The notes under the pieces: generated by a model
Seen by the model: only the letters and a program-made list of their open reading frames with translations
What the model was told of the DNA's origin: nothing
Databases searched by the model: none
Source of the DNA: Hyaloscypha bicolor E
Lineage: Eukaryota; Ascomycota; Leotiomycetes; Helotiales; Hyaloscyphaceae
NCBI RefSeq assembly: GCF_002865645.1
Contig: NW_020194518.1
Location: 496,001 to 560,000 of the forward strand
Direction: 5' to 3'
Length of the DNA stretch: 64,000 nt
Program-made: the position numbers and the translations under genes
Shown here: positions 12,095-23,439 of the stretch, in pieces
Numbering within the stretch: the first letter of the stretch is position 1
How the letters are laid out: each line of letters opens with the position of its first letter

Positions 12095-15000
12095 ATGTTT
12101 GCTATCTCGGGAAAGCCGGCGCAGCAATCAGTGGGAGATACGATCCAGGTGAACTTCTAGGTCCTAGAGACCTCAACGCTCATAGTCTCTGACACAACAC
12201 TAGGTGCTTGCTGGGCGACTGGGGACTGCTCAGTTACTCGAAGATAGGAGGGCATCTATCGCTGGCATTCGCAGTCTTGCTAAACAATACCCCGCCTCAG
12301 GAAAGTTACGATCCATCCACGGTCGTGGACCGAATTTATTGGACCCATGCTAACTTTGAAAGCAGTCGCCTCAAGTGCCTTGAGAGGACTGATAGCAGGG
12401 TTGAGTAAAGATGGCGAAGATGTCGACACAGTCAAAGTCACCTTGGAGACACTATTGATGCTCTTCAACCCCGACGAGAACAGCCCTGAGGCATCGGAAG
12501 AATTGGCACTTTGGATCGCGGACGAGTTCACACAACGTCAGGAAAACATCAATCTATTGTTAGATTTCTTAGACACAAACGACTTTTATTCTCGCCTCTA
12601 CTCGTTGCAACTCCTCTCTGCTATACTATCTTCTCGAACCGAACGAACAGAAGAATGTATTTTTACGGCACCTTTAGGAATCTCCAGGCTCGTGGCGGTG
12701 CTGAATGACAAGAGAGATGCTATACGAAATGAGGGTCTGAGTTTGCTTACATACCTCACCCCTAGCTCTACAGAATTGCAGAAACGGGTTGCTTTTGAAG
12801 ATGCCTTCGAAAGAATTTTCAATATTATTAAGTCCGAGGGGTCTCTCTTACACGGCGACAGGATAGTGGAAGACTGTCTAATTCTTCTCGCCAATCTCCT
12901 ACGATTCAATGTGTCCAATCAGTCATTCTTCAGAGAAGCGGGCTGTGTGCCCAGGGTCGCACGAATGCTGAACGACACGCTCAGAGAGCAGGGCAGTGAA
13001 CCTGAAGTTGCCGAGTGGGCGAAGCTCCAGAGGAACAGGAATATTTACGCATTGTTGGCTGTGTTAAGATTGTTCCTTGTTACCGGTGGAGTTGGTACCC
13101 AAGCCAATCAAGCGTCATTCTGGCAATATGGTGTCTTGAATCAGGTCCTTCAATTAGCCTTCAACCGCGCGACGGAGATGCAAATAAAAGCCGAGGTATG
13201 CACAAAGAGGTCTTTGGGACGAAATGTTCTAGTTGCTCATTCTGTAATAGGCTTTGACAACATGCGCGGACTTGATTCGAGGCAATCCGAGTATTCAAGA
13301 GCAATTCGCACAGCTCAAGGTCACTTCAGTGCTTGACGAGCCTCTTGATGAAGGAAACCAGGCTGTTCAACAGAATGGAATTCCACAAGTCTATGTGATC
13401 GACGGACTCCTTGACCTCACCCTGAGCGTTCCATTATTGGCCGCGTTCGATTCACGCCTTGCGGCTTGCGAGTGTATCAAAGCCTATTTCTACAATCATC
13501 CCGTGATTCGAAAGCATTTTTTGCGCCGCGCAATCGAGGGCCATACTTCTGGCGCAGATGAGACTGCAAATGTGCTAACAACTCTTTTACAGCCACTGGA
13601 CAGTCAAGTTTCGGTTGATCCATATCGATCTTGGTTTGCGGCTGTAATTCTATTTCACCTGATATTTGAAGACGCAAATGGGAAGAGTCTAGCTATGAGT
13701 GTCACTGAGGGAGATTCGTCACAAGGCGAAGATGTAGTGACGTGTATTCAAACCTTGACCGAGAACCTTCTGAATGGGATTCAGAAAAACGTTGATGAAC
13801 GGATACTCGTGGCATATCTCATGCTGCTCTGCGGATGGCTTTTTGAAGATCCCGATGGAGTCAACGACTTTTTGGGCGAGGGCAGCAACATCCAAAGTTT
13901 GGTACAAACGGTGTTACGTCCAGCTGGCGATGGAGTGACCGTCCAAGGCCTCTGCGCTATGCTCTTAGGGATTGTCTACGAGTTCTCAACTAAAGACTCA
14001 CCGGTTCCTCGAGCAACGATCCATCCAATTCTTGCCTCGCAAATGGGCCGAGACCAATACATCGACCGCTTGACGAAGTTCCGAAGCCACCCCTTGGTGC
14101 GAGATTTTGAGGTTCTGCCTCAAAAACTTAGTGTTGCACCTCCTGGCGGTCTCCCTGACGTCTTTTTTGACAAAACTTTTGTTGATTTTGTCAAGGATAA
14201 CTTCAGTCGTTTGCTTCGTGCAATTGATCGCGATCCTGGAATGGAGATACCAGTCATTGCAAACGGCGTACAGAAAGGCATTTCTCGCGAAATGGTGGAC
14301 TCGTTGCGATCCCAGCTTGAGGAGAAAGAGAAGGCACTCCAAAAATCCGAGGAGGAACTCCTTTCCCGGAGCCGGCAGCTGGGGCAGGAGCAGGCTGACC
14401 ACCGAAGGGCTAAAGAGACTTCTGCTATGGAGCTTGGAAAGATTAAGCAAGTGAACGAAGCGCTGCACCGTCATCACGAGGACGACATGACGTACGTGCG
14501 ACCCGTTTCATCAAGTGCCATGGCGCTGACAAGAAGTAGTAAATTGCGTGCTGAACAGAGTCGGATGGCTCAAGATCATCAGAGGCAGCTTGAGCATGTT
14601 CGGAAGACCGCGGAAGCCAATGCCGACCGAACACGCAAACGGTTGGAGGCTGAGATTGCAGATCTTCAGAGCCACCTCAACAAATCAGAAGCTGATCTTG
14701 CAAAGGTAAAGAAGCCCCAAGGTTCTTTGTATACCATTCCTTACGTTGCGTAGGCGAACAAAAACCACGTGCAAGATCTCCAAACGGCACATGACGAATA
14801 CACAGCGGATAAAGCTGAACAAGCAGCTCGTTTGCAGAGGGCAGAAGAGAAAGCCAAAGACTTCGAAAATAGACGCGAGGCCGCAACTGCCAAGGCCAGA
14901 AAGGCTGAAATGTCTCTAGCGGAGATGGAAAAGGAAAAACAAGCTGTGCAGGGCGAGCTCGATGACCTCCTCATGGTATTTTCCGATTTAGAGGGCAAGG

Positions 15001-15095
15001 TGACCAAATACAAGGAAAAATTAAAGGCGCTGGGGGCGGTTATTTCTGATGACGAAGAAGAGGATGAAGATGAAGAAGAGGACGACGTAGACTGA
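12095..15095 (+). CDS. uso1: Vesicle tethering protein Uso1/p115
   Basis: Golgi tether that captures COPII vesicles through Rab1/Ypt1 and SNAREs. Exons: 12095-12148, 12204-12300, 12366-13195, 13251-14705 (with a probable 48-nt intron at 14492-14539) and 14754-15095, about 909 residues. The start exon reads MFAISGKPAQQSVGDTIQ, matching the usual Uso1 N-terminus. The next part, QLLEDRRASIAGIRSLAKQY, and the long third exon form the armadillo globular head. From about residue 640 the protein is a heptad-rich coiled coil, and it ends in an acidic tail of Asp/Glu (DDEEEDEDEEEDD), as in p115. Intron 2 is odd: if the frame is kept at the best place, it starts with GAAAGT instead of GTAAGT at 12301. 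A canonical alternative uses GTTACG at 12305 and an AG at 12374-12375, which loses conserved residues. See the finding on this site. Confidence 0.93.
12301..12365 (+). other. Intron with apparent GA-AG ends in uso1
   Basis: The coding frame up to base 12300 (ending YPAS) and from 12366 (VASSALRGL) joins exactly in phase. Branch-like CTAAC lies at 12350 and the acceptor is GCAG. The donor reads GAAAGT where GTAAGT is expected. Reading through the intron meets a stop codon. Confidence 0.5.
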
Positions 15096-15464
15096 GAGAT
15101 CGAGGGATCAGCAATCTGTAAAACACTTGTCAATATAGCACAGCGAGGCGTCAAGAATAAATACATTTGTTCTATCTTGCTCCATTTTAGGTGAACAGCG
15201 CCTTGCAAGGTTGAAGCTACCCAGCCTCCCGCTTATGCAAGGCTGAGACGCTCGATGATTGGCCCATCGCCTGTGACACACTGACAAAATTTAAGAGTCA
15301 CCGCGGGATCGCCTCAACCTCGATTGCTCGATTGACTGGATTTTGTCTTTCAAAGAACTTTACAAAGATCTATACCTAGCTGGGAGAGCTACCAATTACT
15401 TTGTCTGCGAGCATCCGATAGCCCCAAATACGCCCCAAGAAGCCGGGATCCTGCCGCCGCCAGC
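15096..15464. other. Intergenic USO1-ILS1
   Basis: This is the 3' flank of uso1 and the promoter/5' UTR of the Ile-tRNA synthetase gene. No coding sequence, tRNA or repeat was recognised. Confidence 0.5.
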
Positions 15465-18400
15465 ATGAGCATCGACTTTCCAAAGGAGGAGGAGGAAATT
15501 CTTCAGCGGTGGAAAAAGATCAAAGCTTTCGAAACTCAGGTTGAACTCTCCAAATCTCGCCCTCTTTATACATTCTACGATGGACCCCCATTTGCAACGT
15601 TAGATAACCCTTTGAGCTCTTTGCAAAAACCGTTGTTAACATGGAGATTGTTGAACCAGTGGACTCCCGCATTATGGCCATCTCCTGGCATCTACGATCA
15701 AAGATATAATTCCGAGATATTGGTCTATGAAGGGCTACCACGTCGAGAGACGATTTGGGTGGGATACACATGGAATTCCTATTGAGCACGAAATCGACAA
15801 AAAGCTAGGTATCTCTGGAAAAGATGCGGTCATGAAGCTTGGGCTGGCCAAATACAATGAGGAATGCAGAGCCATTGTCATGCGCTACTCGACTGAATGG
15901 CGAGTTACGATTGAGCGGCTAGGGCGGTGGATTGACTTTGACAATGACTACAAGGTGAAATCCACTTCGGAGAGTTCAGTACATAGCTAACAGACTTTCA
16001 GACCATGGACCCCACTTTCATGGAATCCGAGTGGTGGGTTTTCAAACAGATCTTCAACAAAGGGGCTGTCTATCAGGGATATCGAGTCATGCCCTATTCT
16101 ACTTCCCTTACTACGCCACTCAGCAACTTCGAAGCAAACCAGAATTATCAAGACATCACAGACCCGGCAGTGGTAGTGTCGTTCCCTCTCCTTGAAGACC
16201 CCACAACATCGCTTCTGGCTTGGACAACCACGCCTTGGACTTTGCCTTCTCACACTGGCTTGGCTGCACATCCAAACTTCGAATACATCAAGATTCATGA
16301 TGAGACCTCTGGGAAGAATTTCATCCTCTTGGAGAAGCTACTTGGAACGCTGTATAAAGAGCCCAGGAAAGCCAAGTTCAAGATTGTCCAGAAAATCAAG
16401 GGAAGCGAGATGCTTGGTTGGAAGTACGAACCGCTTTTCGACTACTTCTACGAAGAATTTAAAGATTACGGTTTCAAGGTCCTCAACGCTACCTATGTCA
16501 CGGATGATAGTGGTGTTGGCATCGTTCATCAAGCACCTGCCTTTGGTGAAGAGGATTACAATGTTGCAATGGAACACGGAATCATTAGCGAAAAACGCCC
16601 ACCACCGAATCCGGTCGACGAAAGTGGACATTTCACGTCAAAAGTGCGCGATTTCGCCGGTCAGCATGTCAAAGCCGCCGACAAAGCCATCATCAAGTAT
16701 CTAAAGGGCACGGGAAGACTCGTTGTGGAGTCTCAGATTAGGCATAGTTACCCCATGTGCCCACGATCAGATACACCCCTCATATACAGAGCCGTCCCGT
16801 CCTGGTTCATCAGAATCCCCGAAATAGTACCACAGATGCTGAAGAATATCGAAGGATCTCATTGGGTACCGTCATTTGTGAAGGAGAAGCGTTTTGCTAG
16901 TTGGATTGCCAATGCTCGCGACTGGAACGTTTCTCGAAACCGATATTGGGGAACGCCGATTCCTCTATGGGTTAGCGATGATCTGGAGGAGAAAGTCTGC
17001 ATTGGCAGTGTCGCAGAACTCAAGGAACTTAGTGGCTACACAGGGGAGTTGACCGACCTCCATCGCGACAAAATCGACCACATCACTATCCCAAGTAAGA
17101 TGGGCAAGGGTCAACTGAAGCGAATCGAAGAAGTTTTTGATTGCTGGTTCGAGTCTGGAAGCATGCCGTACGCCAGTCAACACTATCCATTCGAGAACAA
17201 GGAGAAGTTTGAAATGTCTTTTCCTGGCCATTTCATCGCGGAAGGCTTGGATCAGACAAGAGGATGGTTTTACACGCTTCTGGTTCTTGGCACACATTTG
17301 TTCGGGGTTTCTCCATTTCAAAATTGTGTAGTCAATGGAATTGTGCTTGCTGAAGATGGTAAAAAGATGTCGAAGCGATTGAAAAATTATCCAGATCCAA
17401 GCATTGTTATGGGCAAGTACGGTTCGGATGCGTTGCGACTCTACATGATCAACTCTCCGGTTGTACGAGCCGAGCCATTACGTTTCAAGGAGGCCGGAGT
17501 TAAAGAGGTTGTGGCCAAAGTTCTCCTACCATTGTGGAACAGCTACAAATTCTTTGAAGGGCAGGTTGTTCTCTTGAAGAAGATCGAAAACGTCGACTAC
17601 TGCTTCGACCCTGCCGCGGAAGCAACAAACACCAACGTCATGGATCGATGGATTCTGGCCAGTTGCCAGAGTCTGCTCAAATTTGTGAACGAAGAGATGG
17701 CAGGTGAGAAAATACTTATGGCCCATCATGTGAATAGAACTGACCACACATAGCTTATCGTCTTTACACTGTCGTTCCTCGACTTCTGGACCTCATCGAT
17801 AACACCACGAACTGGTACATTCGATTCAACCGTAAGCGCCTGAAAGGCGAACTTGGTCTCGACGATACCCAACATGCATTAAACACCCTATTTGAGGTCC
17901 TTTTCACTCTTGTGAAAGGTCTTGCTCCGTTCACTCCGTTCATCACAGACAATATCTACCAGCGCCTACTTCCACACATCCCCAAGGATTTGCAAGGAGC
18001 AGATCCTCGGAGTGTCCATTTTCTCGCTTTCCCAGATGTCCGTGAAGAGCTCTTTGACGCGGAAATCGAGCGCCGCGTTGGCCGCATGCAACGTGTCATC
18101 GAACTGGCCAGAGTTTCGAGAGAGAGACGAACTGTCGGCCTGAAGACACCCTTGAAGACATTGATGGTCATCCATCCAGATCCAGTGTATCTTGAGGACA
18201 TCCAGTCCTTGGAAGGGTACATCACGGAAGAGTTGAACATCCGAGATCTCATTTTATCATCTGACGAAGCTAAATACAACGTTCAATACAGTGTATCCGC
18301 GGACTGGCCGGTGCTTGGAAAGAAGCTCAAGAAAGACGTCCAGAAAGTCAAGAAAGCCCTTCCAGGTTTAAGCAGCGAACAGGTCCATAAATTTGTTCTG

Positions 18401-18862
18401 GGAAAGTTTATGGTCGTGGATGGCATTATATTGGAAGAGGGCGATCTAGTAGTGAAGAGGGGGCTCAAAGATGACGACTCTTCAAAGTTCTTGGAGACCA
18501 ACACAGATGACGACGTTCTGACTATCCTGGATGCCGAGCTCTACGCAGACCTAGCAGACGAAGGTTTAGCACGAGAGATCATCAATCGTGTCCAGCGACT
18601 GCGGAAGAAAGCTGGACTTCAACCGACTGATGATGTAAAGATGGAATACAAGGTGCTTTCTGACCCAGACAACATCGGTCTCAACAAAGCATTCACCGAG
18701 CAAGCAAAGGTTATCGAGAAGGCACTTCGGAGACCAATTGACCATCACGTTGTAACAGAGGTGGAAGGAAAGATTCCAGACAAGATGGAAGAGGGGATTA
18801 TTTTAGAAGAGGAGCAGGAGATCTCTAAAAGTGTCTTTGTGTTGCGTTTGCTCAGACTATGA
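15465..18862 (+). CDS. ils1: Isoleucyl-tRNA synthetase, cytosolic
   Basis: Charges tRNA-Ile in the cytosol; class I synthetase. Exons 15465-15598, 15660-15954, 16002-17703 and 17754-18862 join in phase to 1,079 residues, normal for the eukaryotic cytosolic enzyme. No mitochondrial presequence is visible ([13 protein letters not shown]). The ATP-binding HIGH motif is HYGH, encoded at the start of exon 2; intron 1 splits the threonine codon just before it (PPFAT/GLPHYGH). The KMSKR loop is intact ([15 protein letters not shown], about 17.36 kb). The editing (CP1) domain is seen around [17 protein letters not shown] long C-terminal anticodon-binding and extension region follows. The ATG sits in CCAGCATGAGC, and no upstream in-frame ATG is close. 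Confidence 0.97.
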
Positions 18863-18999
18863 ATTATGATTGTGGCTGGAAAGCCTCTAGTGTTTGCAAG
18901 ATCTCATGTCCGTCATATAGACAGCTCTCGAAGCTCTCGTAGATCCGTGAGGGGTTTGCGCTTGCATAGATTTGCTGATGTGGAATGAAATGTCTATGT

Positions 19000-19284
19000 T
19001 CAAGCCTTCTTTGCTGCGGCCTTTCAATTTGTGAGTGAAATTCGGATATGAAGCGTTCAGGGACCTCACCATATAACAATCTTTCAGTCGGAGAAACTCA
19101 GTGAGACATTTGTCCTTGTTTACTGAGTTGTAGTCCGCGACAATGCATTTGCCATAGACTGAAGCCTACGAATGTCTTTTTAGTATACGAAAGTTATGGT
19201 AAGTTGACGAAGGCGATTCACCTCAGCTGAACATTTGGCCACAGCTTGAGCGAACTTCTCAATTGGCCGTGCTCGAGAGGGCAT
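19000..19284 (-). CDS. Small twin-CX9C mitochondrial protein, NDUFAF8-like complex I assembly factor
   Basis: A 59-residue protein from three exons: 19284-19222, 19165-19070 and a 21-nt terminal exon 19020-19000. All junctions are GT-AG and in phase. It contains two exact C-X9-C pairs (CSAEASVYGKC and CLTEFLRLKDC), the hallmark of proteins oxidised by Mia40 in the intermembrane space. Spacing, the YGKC segment, the KDxC pair and the terminal AAAKK match the NDUFAF8 (C17orf89) family, known from human cells to stabilise NDUFAF5 for complex I assembly. The start MPSRARPIEKF was chosen because it gives the typical short basic leader; the frame is open further upstream. It is convergent with ils1 (137 bp apart) and divergent from sfi1. 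Expression is not shown by sequence alone, but the double motif with phase-perfect introns is strong evidence. Confidence 0.82.
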
Positions 19285-19616
19285 TTCTAGATCGATCAAT
19301 CCGTTTCGATAGGCTGACAAGGACTTTTCAATGTTTTCCGGTGCACGTCGAAGTGTCGAAATCGAGTCATCAGAAATCGAGAGTCGGATTACCGAAAGCG
19401 GAATAGCCCTCTCCCCTTAGCGCTCTCAAAACCCCAGTAACGATCGCGAACAACAACGCGTCGAGAGCACATTTCCATTTCCATGAAAATATTCTGATGC
19501 ACAACACATCCGAGAGACCTCGAGACCTTGTTGATAAATTGCGCTGATCGAGTTCCATCATGCGACGCCATCTGAACAGACGAAATCCTCTGCTCTCGCC
19601 GAATGCCTTCCTCTAG
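19285..19616. promoter_or_regulatory. Short divergent intergenic region, likely shared promoter
   Basis: Only 332 bp separate the start codons of the NDUFAF8-like gene (minus) and sfi1 (plus), so both promoters must be packed here. No specific factor site is claimed. Confidence 0.4.
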
Positions 19617-22600
19617 ATGCCGCCCCCAGGAAGCCCTCCGCAATCCAATGCCGGACAAGATATTACAGAAACAGGGGAACCATATTACAGTAACGAAGGT
19701 AGCTAATTTACAGTTCCGTGGGGGAGATTGCCTGATAATTTTGAACAGATGTCGCTATACTGCATGATATCGTCGTCCTCGCGCAGGAGCTGTTTCCTAA
19801 ACTCCCTGAGCGCGAAAGACTGCCGACGAACGCGTTGTTCAGCGCGTATTATGATATACTCCCCAGGATTGGGATCAATGCAGACCATGATAGCCGATAC
19901 GCACGAGTGCTGTTCAAAATTGGTGGTTTGCGGGGTCAAGGGACGCTGTACGAGAAATTCGAAGACACTTTATCGAGAATGGGAATTGAGATTGAATTTG
20001 AACACGAGGATTACGAGGAGCAGTATAGCCAGCTCGACGACTCCCAATACAGCCTTGAGATTGCAACAGCAGACGAACTACCGCCACAGGATGAGAACGA
20101 AGACCCACGCCGTCGTCCGAGGCGCAACTCCGAAAGCTCGGCTTGGGATGGTGGAAACGATCTCCAACCACAGCCTAGAAAGAGACGTAACTCTGCCTAT
20201 TCTGTTGCGAAGGTTAGCCAGGCCAATGTTCAAAAAAATGCTTTACAGGAAGCTCGATCGCCCCATCAGCAACTTCCACTACGAACAGCGAATTTTCAAA
20301 ACCAGAAGGAGGATGACCCAAAAAATAACGTTGGAACCTGGCTGAAGTCACGACCAGATAAACCAAGAAGGGGTCGAAATAGGTCTATCTCAACTCATGG
20401 TAGCATGAGAATTCGTCGACGATCACCGTCTGTGGCAAGACGACGCCCTCGTCAATCAGCAACAGATCCTTCAGTTCCCGCATCAGACGACTTTTGTGCT
20501 CCGAGTGAAATCACAGCAGTCACATCCAGATTTGGAGATGACACAACGTCAGACTTGGCAATCCCGGCTCGGAGATATCCCTCCGATCAGGACGCAGATG
20601 GCTTAATGCAGATTAAGGCGTCGCTAATCTTTCAACATAACCGGGGCTCCTTAGCCAAACGTCACTTACGGCACTGGAGGGACAGAGCTTTGCAGCTTCG
20701 GGAAAATAATAATTTCCTTGATTCTGTAGCCAGAAGTCATGACAGAAAGGCACTGCTTCAATCGGCACTTGACTCATGGCGCCTTCTTTCACTCCAAAAG
20801 CGCCAGACTGCCGAGACAGAGCGATTCTTTGCTCACATCGAGCGACGCGCTGCTAGGGCAAGAGATCTATATCTTTTGCATGTAGCGTTCACGCACTGGT
20901 CGACATATGCCAACGAGCAAGTTCAACGCACAGCCTTGGCGCGGAGGCATATTGTCAGGACGCGAATATTCAATGCTTGGCGGGACATCACGGCTGTGAA
21001 TGAACTCAAAGTTCGACGACAGGTACTTAAGAAGTTCTTCTCTCTGTGGAAGTACCGACAAGCAGTCGCCTCAGGGAATGAGAATCTTGCTGTACAGAAG
21101 TACGAAGCAAATCTAGCTGAGAAGATTTGCAAACAGTGGATCCAGAAGCTCTGGACTGTCAAAGCCGTTGAATGGTGGGCTGAAAGTACAAAACGTCAGA
21201 CCCTTTTCCGGTGGATCGTTGTATCCCACCGAAGTTGGGAAGCCCATCGCAATGCGGAGGACGAAAGAAGGCTTAAGCTGACCTGGCGTGCCTGGCGGAC
21301 CTGGAGGACTAAAATCGAAACTCGGGTTCAACAAACCCAAGAAGCAGAGCAGTATCGCCGCCACCACATGCGCCTTGTCCCATTGAGAAAATGGCGTCAT
21401 GAAACACGGATCATACCTGCAACAATCACAGTGCAGACTGAAGTGTCATTAAGGTTACTGCGCGAAACTTTCGAAACTTGGTTGAATCACACCCGCCAGG
21501 AGAGGAGAGCATCCGCGATAGACCGCATGAAGATCATTGAAGAAGCACTCACGAATTGGAAATATAAGTCCCGAACCAGCATGGTTCGAAGTCTCATTGA
21601 GAAGAATTCAAAAACAACTACTCTTTTTAAATGGATAGTTGCACAACGATGTTCCGAAAGGCGGCGAAAGATTGATGCGGAGCTACTAAATGGGTGTTTC
21701 CACATCTGGATTCAAAAGATGCGGCTTGTGCGAGCGAAGACGTGTTATTACGAGACTGCGGCCCAGTCGTTCATTCTTCAGAGGACCCAAGCTATTGTTT
21801 TCGGCCATTGGTACTCCCAAATGGATGCTCGACAGCAGCTTGAAGGCGCAGCCACAAATTTTCGAACTCCACGGGTCCTAGGAAGGGTGGTATCTAGATG
21901 GTTGGAGCAGAGTCGACATCTCCGACAACTAGAAAACTGGGCACGAGATGCCAAATTTTATTTTCTTGCCACCAAAGCTGTGAATCGATGGAGAGCTTCT
22001 GCAGAGGCTTCGAAGCGAGAAAAGCGCAAAGCAGCCTACACCCAAGTTCGCCGAACGGCTAAGATCAATCTAGCAAGAGGAGTCCTCCAAAATTGGTTGG
22101 ACAAAGCAAAGCACGCCATTGACCTCGAAGCTCGGGCACGAGAAATGAGCCAGAACCGGATCATCATAATTGGGATGGACACTTTTGACCGTTGGCGAGC
22201 CCGCACGGAAGAGTTAGCTGAATTGGAATCACTTTGGCGGGGAAAACTGTTGAAGAAACATTTAACCGTCTGGAGAGCTCGTTCCAATGCGTTACGAGAA
22301 TATAACAGCGAAGCAATCTTGACATACCAAGACCGCCGCCAGAGTCGGACTATCAAGAAATGGAGTCTTCTCAGCCTCCAGCTACGGGCTCAGACGAACT
22401 ACGCCGCAGACATTTACGAGAAAAATGCAAAGAGGACTTTCAGGAAAATGTTCACGTATTGGCGTCAGAAAGCAGCCCAACAACGACCTAAGAAAGAGGT
22501 CAAAGTGCCTCAGTCAGTCATTGCTTCCGGCCAGCTGGGACACACAGCAAGAGCAGAGACGTGGTCGGAATTTGGAGACGACCTTCAGATTGACGAGTGG

Positions 22601-22873
22601 ACGAAGGGAGTAGACGAGGCCGCAGTCTCAACACCCATTCCTGGCTATCTAAGTACCCCATCCAAGAGGACAGAGAGAGTGATGGCCGTGGCTGCGAAGT
22701 TCTCAACGACTCCAAAAGCGCCCCTTTCTACACCCTTCGAGCGGCAATTGCGAGCCCAGTGGTCTGGCGGACTTCTGCCACCGCTTCGAAAAGATCGTGG
22801 GAAAAGCAACCTAAGTATGGGAGGGGGTTTTGAGGATATTGTGGAGAGGAAGTTCAATAATGACTTGGAATAG
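19617..22873 (+). CDS. sfi1: Spindle-pole/centrin-binding protein Sfi1
   Basis: Binds centrin (Cdc31) along an elongated helix and supports spindle pole body duplication. Exon 1 (19617-19698) reads MPPPGSPPQSNAGQD and is preceded by an in-frame TAG, which fixes the start. A 50-nt intron follows, then one long exon 19749-22873; 1,068 residues in all. After an N-terminal conserved block (YDILPRIGIN) and a disordered Arg/Ser-rich part, there are about 21 repeats with the Sfi1 core x-W-R/K spaced by roughly 30-35 residues. Examples are LRHWRDRALQLR, ALDSWRLLSLQKR, IFNAWRDITAV, TFETWLNHTRQE, AVNRWRASAEA and TFDRWRARTEEL. The C-terminus carries Ser/Thr-Pro sites (PIPGYLSTPSKR, FSTTPKAPLSTPFE) of the kind phosphorylated by Cdk1; that role is inference. 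Confidence 0.92.
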
Positions 22874-23439
22874 GCATAACAGCAATGGATTTATGACATT
22901 TGACGAAGAGGCGGAGTTCTGGTACAAGCAAGCAAGGCGTTTTGTATGCGGATAGATAGTGATTGGATCACAGGATATTGAAGCATGGGGTGCATGAGGG
23001 CGGCGCAAGGTGTAACGAATAGGAGTTTGGTCTGACTTCCTCGGTGATAAGGAGACCTGAAGCTTATCATTTGAGAGTTACGTACGTTGATACGCTGCAG
23101 AAGGGTGCCCTAGAGTATAATCGACGGCAGTGACGTCTCAAATTAATTCAATCTGAGTCAAAAATACCATCACTGCTCAGGAAGTAGTCGTTCCCATGTG
23201 ACTGTCAAAAACGCGTGGATTTGACTGAGGGAGCGGACACCTTGCCGCCTCGCCTCACGTAGCCTTCTCATCAAGCTACAAGCGCTGGTCTTTGAAGCTC
23301 GTCATCCCACGAGAACCTTTGCAAGAACACAACCAGCACCTCTCACCACTCAAGGACAGATTCAGATCTAGTTGACTAGTTGGAGTCTGACTGAACGCAC
23401 TGCGGAAATTATGCTGTGCGATGCCCTCTGATCAATAGC
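22874..23439. other. Intergenic SFI1-RAV1
   Basis: Downstream of sfi1 and upstream of rav1, both on the plus strand. No protein-like frame or repeat was seen. Confidence 0.5.

Noticed and set aside
12347..12365. ATG at 12347 as start of USO1
   Set aside because: It lies inside the intron; upstream exons encode the conserved N-terminus of the family.
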